Below are positions 1 through 8,524 of a stretch of DNA of 64,000 nucleotides, piece by piece (the stretch's first letter is position 1; each line of letters starts with the position of its first letter). A program made the translations under genes and the position numbers. This DNA comes from Pseudescherichia sp032055545 (GTDB lineage: Bacteria > Pseudomonadota > Gammaproteobacteria > Enterobacterales > Enterobacteriaceae). Below the pieces are notes generated by a model that worked only from the letters and a program-made list of their open reading frames with translations, did not search any database and was not told the origin of the DNA. The stretch covers positions 1 through 64,000 of the forward strand of contig DAMBQR010000001.1 in the NCBI GenBank assembly GCA_032055545.1. Reading direction: 5' to 3'.

Positions 1-835
1 AGAACTCCTGCCACAGCACGCGGCCAATCATGATGCTGTCCGGGCCGCCGAGCAGCTCCGGGATCACGAACTCACCCACCGCCGGGATGAACACCAGCAT
101 CGAGCCTGCGATAATCCCGCCCTTGGTCAGGGGCACGATCACGCTGAAAAAGGTCTTCAGCGGCCGGGCACCGAGATCCAGCGAGGCCTCCACCAGCGAG
201 TAGTCGATGCGCGTCAGGGCGGTGTAGATCGGCAGCACCATAAACGGCAGATAGGCGTAGACGATGCCGATATAGACCGCGAGATTGGTATGCAGGATGG
301 TCAGCGGCTGGTCGATCACGCCCAGCCAGAGCAGGACGTTATTCAGCACACCGTTGTTTTTCAGGATCCCCATCCAGGCGTAGACGCGGATCAGAAACGA
401 GGTCCACGACGGCAGGATCACCAGCAGCAGCAGGATGTTGCGCGTCGAGGGCTTGCTGTGCGCCACCGCCCAGGCCAGCGGGTAGCCCAGCAGGAGACAG
501 CAGATTGTCGAGATGCCCGCCACCTGCAATGATTGCAGATAGGCCTCAAAGTAGAGCGGATCGTCCGTGAGCTGGAGGAAGTTTCCCAGATTAAGGGTGA
601 TCGAGAGCTGGCCGTCGGCCCACTCCATCAGATCGGTATAGGGCGGGATCGCCCGCGCCATCTCGGCCAGGCTGATTTTAAAGACGATCAGAAACGGCAG
701 TAAAAACAGCAGCGACAGCCAGATGTAGGGCAGCGCGATCACCAGCTTGCGCCCGTGCTTCATCTGCATCCGCGCCAGCCAGAGGGTAAAGCGGGAGGTT
801 TTTTCCACGCGGGCCGGGGGTTCTAATGTGCTCAT
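1..835 (-). CDS. potH: PotH, putrescine ABC transporter permease (3' end outside window)
   Basis: Inner-membrane permease subunit of the PotFGHI putrescine importer. The reading frame opens at an ATG whose complement is at 833-835 and begins MSTLEPPARVEKTS, like E. coli PotH. It stays open to the window edge, giving about 278 residues of an expected 317 or so, so the C-terminus lies outside. The visible part has hydrophobic permease segments and the binding-protein-dependent permease signature. The start is 9 bases below the potG stop codon, so the two are surely co-transcribed. Identification rests on similarity recalled from the E. coli protein and on the potF-potG-potH order. Confidence 0.95.
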   Translation of the reverse strand, partial: MSTLEPPARVEKTSRFTLWLARMQMKHGRKLVIALPYIWLSLLFLLPFLIVFKISLAEMARAIPPYTDLMEWADGQLSITLNLGNFLQLTDDPLYFEAYLQSLQVAGISTICCLLLGYPLAWAVAHSKPSTRNILLLLVILPSWTSFLIRVYAWMGILKNNGVLNNVLLWLGVIDQPLTILHTNLAVYIGIVYAYLPFMVLPIYTALTRIDYSLVEASLDLGARPLKTFFSVIVPLTKGGIIAGSMLVFIPAVGEFVIPELLGGPDSIMIGRVLWQEF

Positions 836-844
836 CACCGCTCC

Positions 845-1978
845 TTAAACCGTTAACACAACGCAGCTGTCGGCGTCCCAGCAGAGGCGCACCTCATCGC
901 CCCAGGTTGGCAGGCCTTTGCGGTAGCGATGTTCGTTCTGTAACTGGGCGCTGATCATCTGCCCGCTCTTCAGGCGAACGTGGTAGATAGAGAGATCGCC
1001 GAGGTAGGCAATGTGCACCACTTCCCCCACGGCAAAGTTATAGCCGTCGGCAGGTGGCTCGTCGCAGAGCATGATCTTCTCCGGACGCAGAGCGACGTAG
1101 ACCGGCACGTTGTCCACCACCGACGCATCCGGATCGACCTTCAGGGGGTGCATCAGCCCCGGCGAGTCAATCACCAGCCCATCCTCCTGACGCTCCTTCA
1201 GCAGCCCTTCGAAGACGTTCACCGAGCCGATAAACTCTGCGCTGTAGCGGGTGGTCGGATGCTCGTAGATCTCCTCCGGCTCGCCGATCTGCACAAACTT
1301 ACCGCGGTTCATGATCGCGATACGCCCGGCCATGGTCATCGCCTCCTCCTGATCGTGGGTCACCATTACGCAGGTCACCCCTACCCGCTCAAGAATATCA
1401 ACCACCTCCAGCTGCATCCGGTCGCGCAGCTTCTTATCCAGCGCGCCCATCGGCTCATCGAGCAGCAGCAGCTTCGGTCGTTTCGCCAGGCTGCGGGCCA
1501 GGGCCACGCGCTGACGCTGACCGCCAGAGAGCTGGTGCGGCTTACGCTTAGCGAACTCGCTCATGTGCACGAGGCCCAGCATCTCCGCGACCCGGCTGGC
1601 TATCTCCGCCTTCGGCAGCTTGTCCTGCTTCAGGCCGAAGGCGATGTTCTGCTCCACGGTCATGTGCGGGAAGAGCGCGTAGGACTGGAACATCATATTG
1701 ATGGGGCGCAGGTAGGGCGGAACGTGGGCCAGATCGACGCCGTCCAGCATAATCTGTCCGGTGGTGGGCTGCTCGAAGCCCGCCAGCATACGCAGCAGGG
1801 TCGATTTCCCGCAGCCGGACGCGCCCAGCAGGGCAAAAATCTCGCCCTTGTAGATGGTCAGGTTGACGTCATCCACGGCGTGTTGACCATCAAACGATTT
1901 GGTCAGGTTACGAATTTCCAGCAGCGGCGTCAGCGCCTTACGAGGTTTCGCCTGTGGGCGGGGGGTTGCGTCATTCAC
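845..1978 (-). CDS. potG: PotG, putrescine ABC transporter ATP-binding protein
   Basis: ATPase that powers PotHI-mediated putrescine uptake in the cytoplasm. Walker A is GASGCGKS at about residues 52-59, followed by an LSGGQRQRVALARS signature, Walker B LLLLDEP and a C-terminal TOBE-like domain. I chose the GTG at 1978 rather than the upstream ATG at 2056. The GTG has a GGAG ribosome site about 8 bases upstream, the protein then begins VNDATPRPQAK like E. coli PotG, and the length becomes 377 residues, the E. coli length. The gene lies between potF and potH on the same strand. Confidence 0.96.
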   Translation of the reverse strand: MNDATPRPQAKPRKALTPLLEIRNLTKSFDGQHAVDDVNLTIYKGEIFALLGASGCGKSTLLRMLAGFEQPTTGQIMLDGVDLAHVPPYLRPINMMFQSYALFPHMTVEQNIAFGLKQDKLPKAEIASRVAEMLGLVHMSEFAKRKPHQLSGGQRQRVALARSLAKRPKLLLLDEPMGALDKKLRDRMQLEVVDILERVGVTCVMVTHDQEEAMTMAGRIAIMNRGKFVQIGEPEEIYEHPTTRYSAEFIGSVNVFEGLLKERQEDGLVIDSPGLMHPLKVDPDASVVDNVPVYVALRPEKIMLCDEPPADGYNFAVGEVVHIAYLGDLSIYHVRLKSGQMISAQLQNEHRYRKGLPTWGDEVRLCWDADSCVVLTV

Positions 1979-2067
1979 GGGATGCTCTCCGGCATACAGA
2001 TAAACAGGTGCATATGCACTAAAACGGTGCCTGATGTCCGGTGGCGAGAACGCCACCGGCCAGGATC

Positions 2068-3177
2068 TTATTTACCGCTCTTCACTTTGGTCCACGCGCG
2101 GGTTCTTACGCGGTCGATTTTCGGCTCCTGCACCTTGAGGGTAAAGAGCTTGGCGAAGACGTCAGCCGGTGGGAAGATCGCCGGGTTTTCGCGTACTTCA
2201 GCGCTGATCAGCGGCACAGAGGCCTTGTTGCCGTTAGCGTAGAAGACGTGGTCGCTGATGTGAGCGATAACGTCCGGACGCATCAGGTAGTTGAGGAACT
2301 GGTAGGCTTCCTCTTTGTTTTTGGCATCTTTCGGCATGGCGAAGACGTCAAAGAAGGCCAGCGCTCCCTCTTTCGGAATGATATAGGAGACGTTAACGCC
2401 GTTTTTCGCCTCTTTCGCGCGGTTCGCCGCCTGCCAGACATCCCCCGCCCAGCCGATGGCTACGCAGATATCGCCGTTAGCCAGATCGTTAATGTACTGG
2501 GAGGAGTGGAAGTAGCGAATATTGGGACGCAGCTTCAGCAGCAGATCGGTCGCCGGGCCGGTGTAGTCGTCCGCTTTAGTGCTGTTGGGATCTTTGCCCA
2601 GGTAATTCAGCACGGTAGCGAAGATCTCTTCCGGCGCATCAAGGAAGGAGACGCCGCAGCTCTTCAGCTTCTCAAGGTTTTCCGGCTTCAGCACCACATC
2701 CCAGCTGTCAACAGGCACGTCGCCCAGCACGGCTTTTACCTTATCGACGTTATAGCCAATGCCCGTGGTGGCCCACAGATACGGCATCGCGTACTGGTTA
2801 TCAGGATCGTGTTTTGCCACCAGCTTGAGCACTTCTGGATCCATGTTCTTCCAGTTTGGCAGCTTGCTCTTATCCAGCGGCTGGAACACGCCCGCGGTCA
2901 GCTGACGCTCCAGGAAGCTGGCGGAGGGCACCACCAGATCGAAACCGGTGCTGCCCGCCATGAGCTTGCCTTCCAGCACCTCGTTGGAGTCAAACACGTC
3001 GTAAACAACCTTGATACCGGTCTCTTTTTCAAAGTTTGCCACCGTATCCGGGGCAATATAGTCAGACCAGTTATACACGTGCAGCGTCTTCTGCTCGGCG
3101 GCCAGCGTCCCGGCGGAGACCGCCATCAGCGCGCCTGCTACCAGACCGGACAACCATTTTTTATTCAGGGTGGTCAT
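2068..3177 (-). CDS. potF: PotF, periplasmic putrescine-binding protein
   Basis: Periplasmic solute-binding protein that delivers putrescine to PotGHI. It has 369 residues against 370 in E. coli. A Sec signal peptide ends at about residue 27 (GTLAAEQ). It is followed by the conserved VYNWSDYIAP start of the mature polyamine-binding family, and the C-terminus RTRAWTKVKSGK matches E. coli. It is the first gene of the potFGHI operon. A sigma-54-like promoter about 60-75 bases upstream suggests nitrogen control, which is an inference. Confidence 0.97.
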   Translation of the reverse strand: MTTLNKKWLSGLVAGALMAVSAGTLAAEQKTLHVYNWSDYIAPDTVANFEKETGIKVVYDVFDSNEVLEGKLMAGSTGFDLVVPSASFLERQLTAGVFQPLDKSKLPNWKNMDPEVLKLVAKHDPDNQYAMPYLWATTGIGYNVDKVKAVLGDVPVDSWDVVLKPENLEKLKSCGVSFLDAPEEIFATVLNYLGKDPNSTKADDYTGPATDLLLKLRPNIRYFHSSQYINDLANGDICVAIGWAGDVWQAANRAKEAKNGVNVSYIIPKEGALAFFDVFAMPKDAKNKEEAYQFLNYLMRPDVIAHISDHVFYANGNKASVPLISAEVRENPAIFPPADVFAKLFTLKVQEPKIDRVRTRAWTKVKSGK

Positions 3178-3235
3178 ATCTCATTCCTTCTGGAAAGTTC
3201 GTGAATAGACGAACTAAATGTACGCATTAAAGATA

Positions 3236-3251
3236 TGCAAGAATCGTGCAT
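3236..3251 (-). promoter_or_regulatory. Sigma-54-like -24/-12 promoter of potF
   Basis: The minus strand reads ATGCACGATTCTTGCA. The sigma-54 consensus is TGGCACG-N4-TTGCA, so the match is complete except for the first two bases, one of which belongs to the -25/-24 GG pair. Spacing is correct and the site lies about 60 bases above the potF start. No convincing NtrC pair was identified upstream. Confidence 0.55.
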
Positions 3252-3525
3252 ACTTTTCACTCTGCACAGCTTCGGGTATGAGACGCCACCCGGCAGACGC
3301 TGCAAGCTTTTTAAAGCAGCGCAAGAATAACTGTAGCCAGGGTTAGAGACTATAGGTCAGGTTAAAAACCGGGTTTTATCAATTTTTTATTCACTCTTTG
3401 TCTATACGATAGGCCGATAGCGCCATCATGGCGGTGAATAAAACTGGTAGGAGGCAGGGAATGCAGAATAAAAGCGGGGAAGAATGCAGCCGCTATGGCA
3501 GCGACTGCGCTTATGTCATGAGGGT
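3252..3525. other. Intergenic region between potF promoter and ybjN end
   Basis: No gene was found here. It holds a small GCTGC...GCAGC inverted repeat at 3299-3320 and an AT-rich stretch at 3360-3400. These may act as the ybjN terminator or as upstream activator DNA for potF, but nothing decides between the two. Confidence 0.3.
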
Positions 3526-4005
3526 TTAGTGAAGAAAATTGCGCACCGTTTCGCCGGCAACCGCCTCATCTTCTTCTGCATTAAACAGCTGCTGCTGCGC
3601 GCAGGCTTCCAGAATCACCATGGAGACCTGCTCTTCGCTGTGGCGCATAAACCAGCCAAACTGCTTCAGATTCACCCCAGGGGCGGCGAACAGCGACTGG
3701 CACACCACCAGCTTCGGCAGATTATCATCCTGGATGTCGAGGAAGGCTTTTATTGTCAGCGAGCTGGCGTTAATGGCTGAGAGATCGGCAGCCAGCGCCA
3801 GCAGCGCTGAGGGCTTCACCTCTGCCATCGCCGAGAACAGAATAATGTCATCAACCAGATCGATCTTGGCGTCGTAGATGCCGTCAAAGTTTTGCATATG
3901 CGGCAGATGTAGCGCCTGGCAGGTGTCACACTCATAAAAACTGATGCCCAGCTCGTCAAGCCAATGACGCAAGGTGTCCAGACCGGGTACGACGAGTGAA
4001 TCCAT
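3526..4005 (-). CDS. ybjN: YbjN, YbjN-domain sensory/stress protein
   Basis: Cytoplasmic YbjN-family protein of 159 residues (E. coli 158). It begins MDSLVVPGLDTLRHWLDELG and contains the conserved core CQALHLPHMQNFDG. A longer frame opens at 4053, but the ATG at 4005 fits the E. coli N-terminus and was preferred. In E. coli the protein affects motility, biofilm and stress phenotypes; its biochemical role is not settled. It lies between rimK and potF as in E. coli, about 90 bases from rimK. Confidence 0.93.
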   Translation of the reverse strand: MDSLVVPGLDTLRHWLDELGISFYECDTCQALHLPHMQNFDGIYDAKIDLVDDIILFSAMAEVKPSALLALAADLSAINASSLTIKAFLDIQDDNLPKLVVCQSLFAAPGVNLKQFGWFMRHSEEQVSMVILEACAQQQLFNAEEDEAVAGETVRNFLH

Positions 4006-4092
4006 AATAGGGGGTGACCTCTGTAGAAAAATTTGCGGGCATAGCTTACGCAAAAAACGCTCTGTATACCATTTATACTGCCGGAAAAGCGC

Positions 4093-4995
4093 CTAGCCGC
4101 CCGTTTTCAGACAAAAGCCGGGGGTCGCCTGCTGCTCGATCCAGGCAATCATCTTCCCGGCAATATCCACGCCGGTGGTTTTCTCAATCCCCTCCAGGCC
4201 CGGCGAGGCGTTGACTTCCATCACCAGCGGCCCGCGATCGGCACGGAGAATATCTACCCCGGCCACGTCCAGCCCGAGGGTGCGCGCCGCCAGCAGGGCC
4301 ATCTCACGCTCGCGCATGGTAATGTTGGCCACCGTCGCCACGCCGCCCCGGTGCAGGTTGGAGCGGAAATCGCCCTCTTTCGCCCGCCGCTCAATGGCGG
4401 CCACCACCTCATCCCCTACCACCAGGCAGCGAATGTCGCACCCCTTCGCCTCTTTAATGTACTCCTGCACCAGGATGTGGGCATTCAGGCCGCGAAAGGC
4501 GTCAATCACGCTCTCCGCCGCCTGGCGCGTCTCCGCCAGCACCACGCCGATGCCCTGGGTGCCCTCTACCAGCTTGACCACCAGCGGCGCACCGCCGACC
4601 ATGTCGATGAGATCGCTGGTGTCATCCGGAGAGTGGGCGATGCCGGTAACCGGGAGATCGATCCCCTGGCGCGCCAGCAGCTGCAGCGAGCGCAGCTTAT
4701 CTCTGGCACGGGTGATGGCGACGGACTCATTGAGGGGGTAGCTGCCGAGCAGCTCGAACTGGCGCAGCGCCGCCGTACCGTAGAAGGTGATGGCAGAGCC
4801 AATGCGCGGGATCACCGCATCAAAGTAAGGGAGCTTGCGGCCCTGGTAGTGAATAGACGGGGCCGCCGGACTGATGTTCATATAGCAGGAGAGGGGATCG
4901 AGGATCTCGATCGTATGGCCCCGTTGCGTCGCCGCATCACGCAGGCGTTTACACGAATAGAGCGTTCCATCCCGGGACAAAATGGCAATTTTCAC
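4093..4995 (-). CDS. rimK: RimK, ribosomal protein S6:glutamate ligase
   Basis: ATP-grasp ligase that adds glutamate residues to the C-terminus of ribosomal protein S6. It has 300 residues, as in E. coli. The N-terminus is MKIAILSRDGTLYSCKRL. The ATP-grasp part contains LVVKLVEGTQGIGVVLAE, the loop IRCLVVGDEVVAAIER and the metal-binding end VMEVNASPGLEGIE. In E. coli it follows ybjC-nfsA. Here those genes are absent and rimK has only about 210 bases of upstream DNA before divergent grxA. Confidence 0.97.
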   Translation of the reverse strand: MKIAILSRDGTLYSCKRLRDAATQRGHTIEILDPLSCYMNISPAAPSIHYQGRKLPYFDAVIPRIGSAITFYGTAALRQFELLGSYPLNESVAITRARDKLRSLQLLARQGIDLPVTGIAHSPDDTSDLIDMVGGAPLVVKLVEGTQGIGVVLAETRQAAESVIDAFRGLNAHILVQEYIKEAKGCDIRCLVVGDEVVAAIERRAKEGDFRSNLHRGGVATVANITMREREMALLAARTLGLDVAGVDILRADRGPLVMEVNASPGLEGIEKTTGVDIAGKMIAWIEQQATPGFCLKTGG

Positions 4996-5204
4996 CCTGC
5001 ACCTCTCTACAATGACAGTGTCACAGCTGCCCCACTATCATACACGCAGCGAGACGCAGGATGAACGGGATTTATCGCCTCGCCCTGATTTGGCGAAACA
5101 TAGCCTTCTGGCATCGAAACGACAGGCAAAACCTTCTTTCTATTACCTGAGGTAATGGGCATCATAACCTTAATTGTTGTCTGGCTTAACGTTAAGGAGA
5201 GAGT

Positions 5205-5474
5205 ATGTTCGCTGTCATCTTTGGACGCCCCGGCTGTCCGTACTGCGTACGCGCAAAAGAACTTGCAGATAAACTGAGCACCGAGCGTGACGACTTTAGC
5301 TATCGCTATGTCGATATTCATGCGGAAGGGATCACTAAAGCCGATCTGGAAAAGACCGTAGGCAAGCCCGTCGAGACCGTGCCGCAGATCTTCCTCGATC
5401 AGAAGCACATCGGTGGCTGCACCGACTTTGAAGCCTATGCCAAAGTGCATCTGGGCCTCTTTGCTGAGCAGTAA
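5205..5474 (+). CDS. grxA: GrxA, glutaredoxin 1
   Basis: Cytoplasmic dithiol glutaredoxin that reduces ribonucleotide reductase and other disulfides with glutathione. It has 89 residues, slightly longer than the 85 of E. coli because of the tail GLFAEQ. The active site CPYC is at residues 11-14, with the conserved TVPQIF and GG glutathione-binding motifs. A strong ribosome site (AAGGAGAG) precedes the ATG. In E. coli the gene is in the OxyR regulon; I did not identify an OxyR site with confidence. Confidence 0.97.
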   Translation: MFAVIFGRPGCPYCVRAKELADKLSTERDDFSYRYVDIHAEGITKADLEKTVGKPVETVPQIFLDQKHIGGCTDFEAYAKVHLGLFAEQ

Positions 5475-5489
5475 GCCGCTTTGGGGGCG

Positions 5490-5861
5490 TTATCCGCGTC
5501 CCCGCCTCACTAACAGGCTACGAATAAACAGATAGCAGAGCGCCCCCAGCGCGCACCAGAACACCGCACTAAACAGCCACGCCATCTCCTGCCAGACCGA
5601 GCGTATCGGTGTCAGGAAGAGCAGCATTAGCACAAAGCAGACCGTTGCTCCCAGCATCGCCCCGACTAAAGGCAACACCACGCGACGTTTTGTTGAGATA
5701 TAACTGGCCACCGCGCCAGGAATAATAAAAAAGAGTAGCCCCAGCTCAGGACGGCCGGCAGGCTGGAAGGCCCCTCTCACGTTCAATATATGTGACAGGT
5801 AGACCACAATAAAAAGCAGGAAGCAGCAAAAAGCGCCCGCCCAACCACGTTTAGACTTCAA
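5490..5861 (-). CDS. ybjM: YbjM, small inner-membrane protein
   Basis: Predicted inner-membrane protein of 123 residues with about four hydrophobic helices (near residues 7-25, 40-55, 65-85 and 95-115). It resembles E. coli YbjM in the N-terminus (KRGWAGAFCCFLLFIVV) and in the segment WLFSAVFWCALGALCYLFI. It converges on grxA with 15 bases between stops, as in E. coli. Function unknown. Confidence 0.9.
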   Translation of the reverse strand: MKSKRGWAGAFCCFLLFIVVYLSHILNVRGAFQPAGRPELGLLFFIIPGAVASYISTKRRVVLPLVGAMLGATVCFVLMLLFLTPIRSVWQEMAWLFSAVFWCALGALCYLFIRSLLVRRGRG

Positions 5862-6145
5862 ATAATCCTCCTGACATCGCCTCTATCGAACATTTCTTCG
5901 CCCCAAAGGAACGTTCGGTTTGATAAAGCAGTGTGGCAATCCTTGCCAAAAAAGCACCCACGCGAATGCGCGATTCTTAGCTAGCCGTTGTTTATCAATA
6001 CGATTAAACTAACGGCCTGATCTGTTTTGCGGTCATTGTTTTATTTTGCAGCAGCGCGACGCTCAGCCCCGCTGCCTTAAGAAAAACATTAGCGTAAATC
6101 ATTATTTCTTTCAACAGCTTACTAGTAAACAAGAAGTTAGCCTCC

Positions 6146-7831
6146 GTGAATATAAACGTCGCAGATTTGTTAAATGGGAATTACATACTGTTATTATTTG
6201 TGGTGCTGGCGCTGGGCCTGTGCCTCGGAAAATTACGGTTAGGCTCGGTACAACTCGGTAATTCCATTGGCGTTTTAGTGGTTTCGCTATTATTAGGCCA
6301 GCAGCATTTCGCCATTAACACCGACGCCCTGAATCTGGGCTTTATGCTGTTTATTTTTTGCGTGGGCGTGGAAGCCGGACCCAACTTTTTTTCAATTTTC
6401 TTTCGCGACGGCAAAAATTATCTGATGCTGGCGCTGGTGATGGTCGGCAGCGCGCTGCTGATTGCGCTGGGGCTGGGCAAGCTGTTTGGCTGGGATATCG
6501 GCCTTACGGCCGGGATGCTGGCCGGATCGATGACCTCGACGCCGGTGCTGGTGGGTGCGGGGGATACCCTGCGCCATTTGGGCATGCCCAGCGGCCAGCT
6601 CACCACCGCGCTGGATCACCTCAGCCTCGGCTACGCCCTGACCTACCTTATCGGGCTGGTTAGCCTGATCTTCGGCGCGCGCTATATGCCGAAGCTGCAG
6701 CATCAGGATCTGCAGACCAGCGCCCAGCAGATCGCCCGCGAGCGCGGTCTCGACACCGACGCCAACCGCAAGGTCTACCTGCCGGTGATCCGCGCCTACC
6801 GTGTGGGGCCGGAGCTGGTGGCCTGGGCCGACGGCAAAAACCTGCGCGAGCTGGGTATCTACCGCCAGACCGGCTGCTACATCGAGCGTATTCGCCGCAA
6901 CGGCATTCTGGCGACCCCGGACGGCGATGCGGTCCTGCAGATGGGAGATGAGATCTCGCTGGTGGGCTACCCTGATGCGCATGCCCGCCTCGACCCTAGC
7001 TTCCGTAACGGCAAAGAGGTCTTTGACCGCGACCTGCTCGACATGCGTATCGTCACCGAAGAGATCGTGGTCAAGAACCACAACGTGGTGGGCCGCCGCC
7101 TCGCCCAGCTGAAGCTCACCGATCACGGCTGCTTCCTGAACCGGGTGATCCGCAGCCAGATCGAGATGCCGATCGACGACAGCATCGTGCTGAATAAAGG
7201 CGATGTGTTGCAGGTGAGCGGCGACGCGCGACGGGTAAAAACCATCGCCGATCGCATCGGCTTTATCTCCATTCACAGCCAGGTGACCGACCTGCTGGCG
7301 TTCTGCGCCTTCTTTATCGTCGGCCTGATGATCGGCATGATCACCTTCCAGTTCAGCTCGTTTAGCTTTGGCATCGGTAACGCGGCGGGCCTGCTGTTCG
7401 CCGGGATCATGCTCGGCTTCCTGCGTGCCAACCACCCCACCTTCGGCTACATCCCGCAGGGGGCGCTGAACATGGTGAAGGAGTTTGGCCTGATGGTCTT
7501 TATGGCGGGCGTTGGCCTGAGCGCCGGGAGCGGCATCGGCCACGGCCTTGGCGCGGTGGGCGGACAGATGCTGGTTGCCGGGCTGCTGGTAAGCCTCGTA
7601 CCGGTGGTGATCTGCTTCCTCTTCGGCGCTTACGTGCTGCGGATGAACCGCGCCATGCTCTTCGGTGCGATGATGGGAGCACGCACCTGCGCCCCGGCGA
7701 TGGAGATTATCAGCGACACGGCGCGGAGCAACATCCCGGCACTTGGCTACGCGGGCACCTACGCCATCGCCAACGTGCTGCTGACCTTAGCCGGGACGCT
7801 GATCATCATCATCTGGCCCGGCCTCGGATAA
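6146..7831 (+). CDS. ybjL: YbjL, AAE-family putative transporter with two RCK-C domains
   Basis: Predicted inner-membrane transporter of 561 residues, the E. coli length, and nearly identical to YbjL. An N-terminal block of about five membrane helices (residues 8-180) is followed by two cytoplasmic TrkA-C/RCK-C domains (about 205-370) and a second helix block (about 375-560). Start is GTG, reading MNINVADLLNGNYILLL. It belongs to the aspartate:alanine exchanger (AAE) family; the substrate is unknown. It lies upstream of rybB on the same strand, as in E. coli. Confidence 0.95.
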   Translation: MNINVADLLNGNYILLLFVVLALGLCLGKLRLGSVQLGNSIGVLVVSLLLGQQHFAINTDALNLGFMLFIFCVGVEAGPNFFSIFFRDGKNYLMLALVMVGSALLIALGLGKLFGWDIGLTAGMLAGSMTSTPVLVGAGDTLRHLGMPSGQLTTALDHLSLGYALTYLIGLVSLIFGARYMPKLQHQDLQTSAQQIARERGLDTDANRKVYLPVIRAYRVGPELVAWADGKNLRELGIYRQTGCYIERIRRNGILATPDGDAVLQMGDEISLVGYPDAHARLDPSFRNGKEVFDRDLLDMRIVTEEIVVKNHNVVGRRLAQLKLTDHGCFLNRVIRSQIEMPIDDSIVLNKGDVLQVSGDARRVKTIADRIGFISIHSQVTDLLAFCAFFIVGLMIGMITFQFSSFSFGIGNAAGLLFAGIMLGFLRANHPTFGYIPQGALNMVKEFGLMVFMAGVGLSAGSGIGHGLGAVGGQMLVAGLLVSLVPVVICFLFGAYVLRMNRAMLFGAMMGARTCAPAMEIISDTARSNIPALGYAGTYAIANVLLTLAGTLIIIIWPGLG

Positions 7832-7874
7832 CTCTGAAGATAAGCAGTTGGGTAAAAATTTTCTGGCATCAGCC

Positions 7875-7902
7875 GAACTTTTTATAGAAGTGCCAGTCAT
7901 AA
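7875..7902 (+). promoter_or_regulatory. Sigma-E promoter of rybB
   Basis: GAACTT (7875-7880) and TCATAA (7897-7902) are separated by 16 bases. The RNA start G at 7908 lies six bases after the -10 box. This fits the sigma-E consensus and the known control of RybB by envelope stress. Confidence 0.85.
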
Positions 7903-7907
7903 CTAGT

Positions 7908-7990
7908 GCCACTGCTTTTCTTTGATGTCCCCATTTTGTGGAGCCCATCAACCCCGCCATCTTTGGTTCAAGGTTGATGGGTTTTTTGTT
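7908..7990 (+). ncRNA. rybB: RybB, sigma-E-dependent Hfq-binding small RNA
   Basis: The 5' seed GCCACTGCTTTTCTTTGATG is the conserved RybB seed that pairs with outer-membrane-protein mRNAs. The body matches E. coli RybB apart from the terminator loop. The 3' end is a rho-independent terminator with stem CCCATCAACC (7944-7953) / GGTTGATGGG (7972-7981) and a run of six T. RybB represses OMP synthesis during envelope stress. The variable island begins directly after this terminator. Confidence 0.95.
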
Positions 7991-8066
7991 GTCTGGTTCT
8001 TATATCTTTTTTAATCAATTACTTATGCTGACACTTCCCGTGTATAGCGACATAACGGCGGCAGTG

Positions 8067-8288
8067 TTAAGACAGCCATGGCAGCTCCAGACCGGAAGGT
8101 CCGTAGATATAGCCACCACTAATCCAAAACTTCCCACCATGTTTTGGTCCATATATGTAGTTACCGCTTATCCAGTATTTCCCAGAATTCCTTGGCCCAT
8201 AGATGTATCCTCCTGAAATCCAGAAGCGGCCTGACTCTTTAGGCCCGTAGATGTAGTTATTACTTATCCAATATTTACCCGAACTCAT
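8067..8288 (-). CDS. Four-repeat beta-flower-like protein
   Basis: Small protein of 73 residues made almost wholly of four 16-residue repeats, such as SGKYWISNNYIYGPKE and SGRFWISGGYIYGPRN. Each has an aromatic-W-I-S strand and a YIYGP turn, followed by a short SGLELPWLS tail. This pattern suits a closed four-fold beta structure of the '4-fold beta flower' type. That family name is from memory and the function is not known. A GGGAG ribosome site precedes the ATG. It sits between rybB and the prophage remains and may be phage-end cargo. No signal peptide. Confidence 0.75.
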   Translation of the reverse strand: MSSGKYWISNNYIYGPKESGRFWISGGYIYGPRNSGKYWISGNYIYGPKHGGKFWISGGYIYGPSGLELPWLS

Positions 8289-8417
8289 AGACTCTCCCTA
8301 CTCACGTATCCTCACATTGCAGACGAAAGAAAAGTTAGCATGTATTAATCACCTGAAATGATTTACGGGTAGCAAATTGACGTTTAGAGCTTAAGTATGT
8401 TTTGTGGATATATGTCA

Positions 8418-8440
8418 TAAAAAACCCGTCAGCGGCGGGT
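8418..8440 (-). terminator. Rho-independent terminator, minus strand
   Basis: On the minus strand the hairpin ACCCG-N7-CGGGT is followed by six T. It lies below the ogr remnant and above the beta-flower gene, so it would end late transcripts of the former prophage. Confidence 0.65.
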
Positions 8441-8480
8441 CAGTATCAGTAAGCTAATTGTTCATCCACCCCTTTCGTAT

Positions 8481-8520
8481 GAGGCAATGAGGCAATGAGG
8501 CAATGAGGCAATGAGGCAAT
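8481..8520. repeat. Five tandem copies of GAGGCAAT
   Basis: Exactly five perfect head-to-tail 8-bp units. They begin at 8481 and end four bases before the ogr stop codon complement at 8525. This looks like a slippage-generated repeat of the kind used for strain typing. It is not a CRISPR array, since there are no spacers. Confidence 0.95.
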
Positions 8521-8524
8521 GATT

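Noticed and set aside
980..2242. Long plus-strand open frame opposite potG
   Set aside because: Antisense shadow of a high-GC gene; no family similarity, while potG on the other strand is certain. The same applies to frames opposite ybjL (6392-7543), the siderophore receptor (22969-23853), rimO (33770-35170) and gsiB (45908-47008).
5007..5450. Minus-strand frame as a ybjC or nfsA remnant
   Set aside because: It mostly overlaps grxA in antisense and shows no YbjC or NfsA motif.
8481..8520. Possible CRISPR array
   Set aside because: Units are 8 bp and directly adjacent, without spacers; no cas genes.
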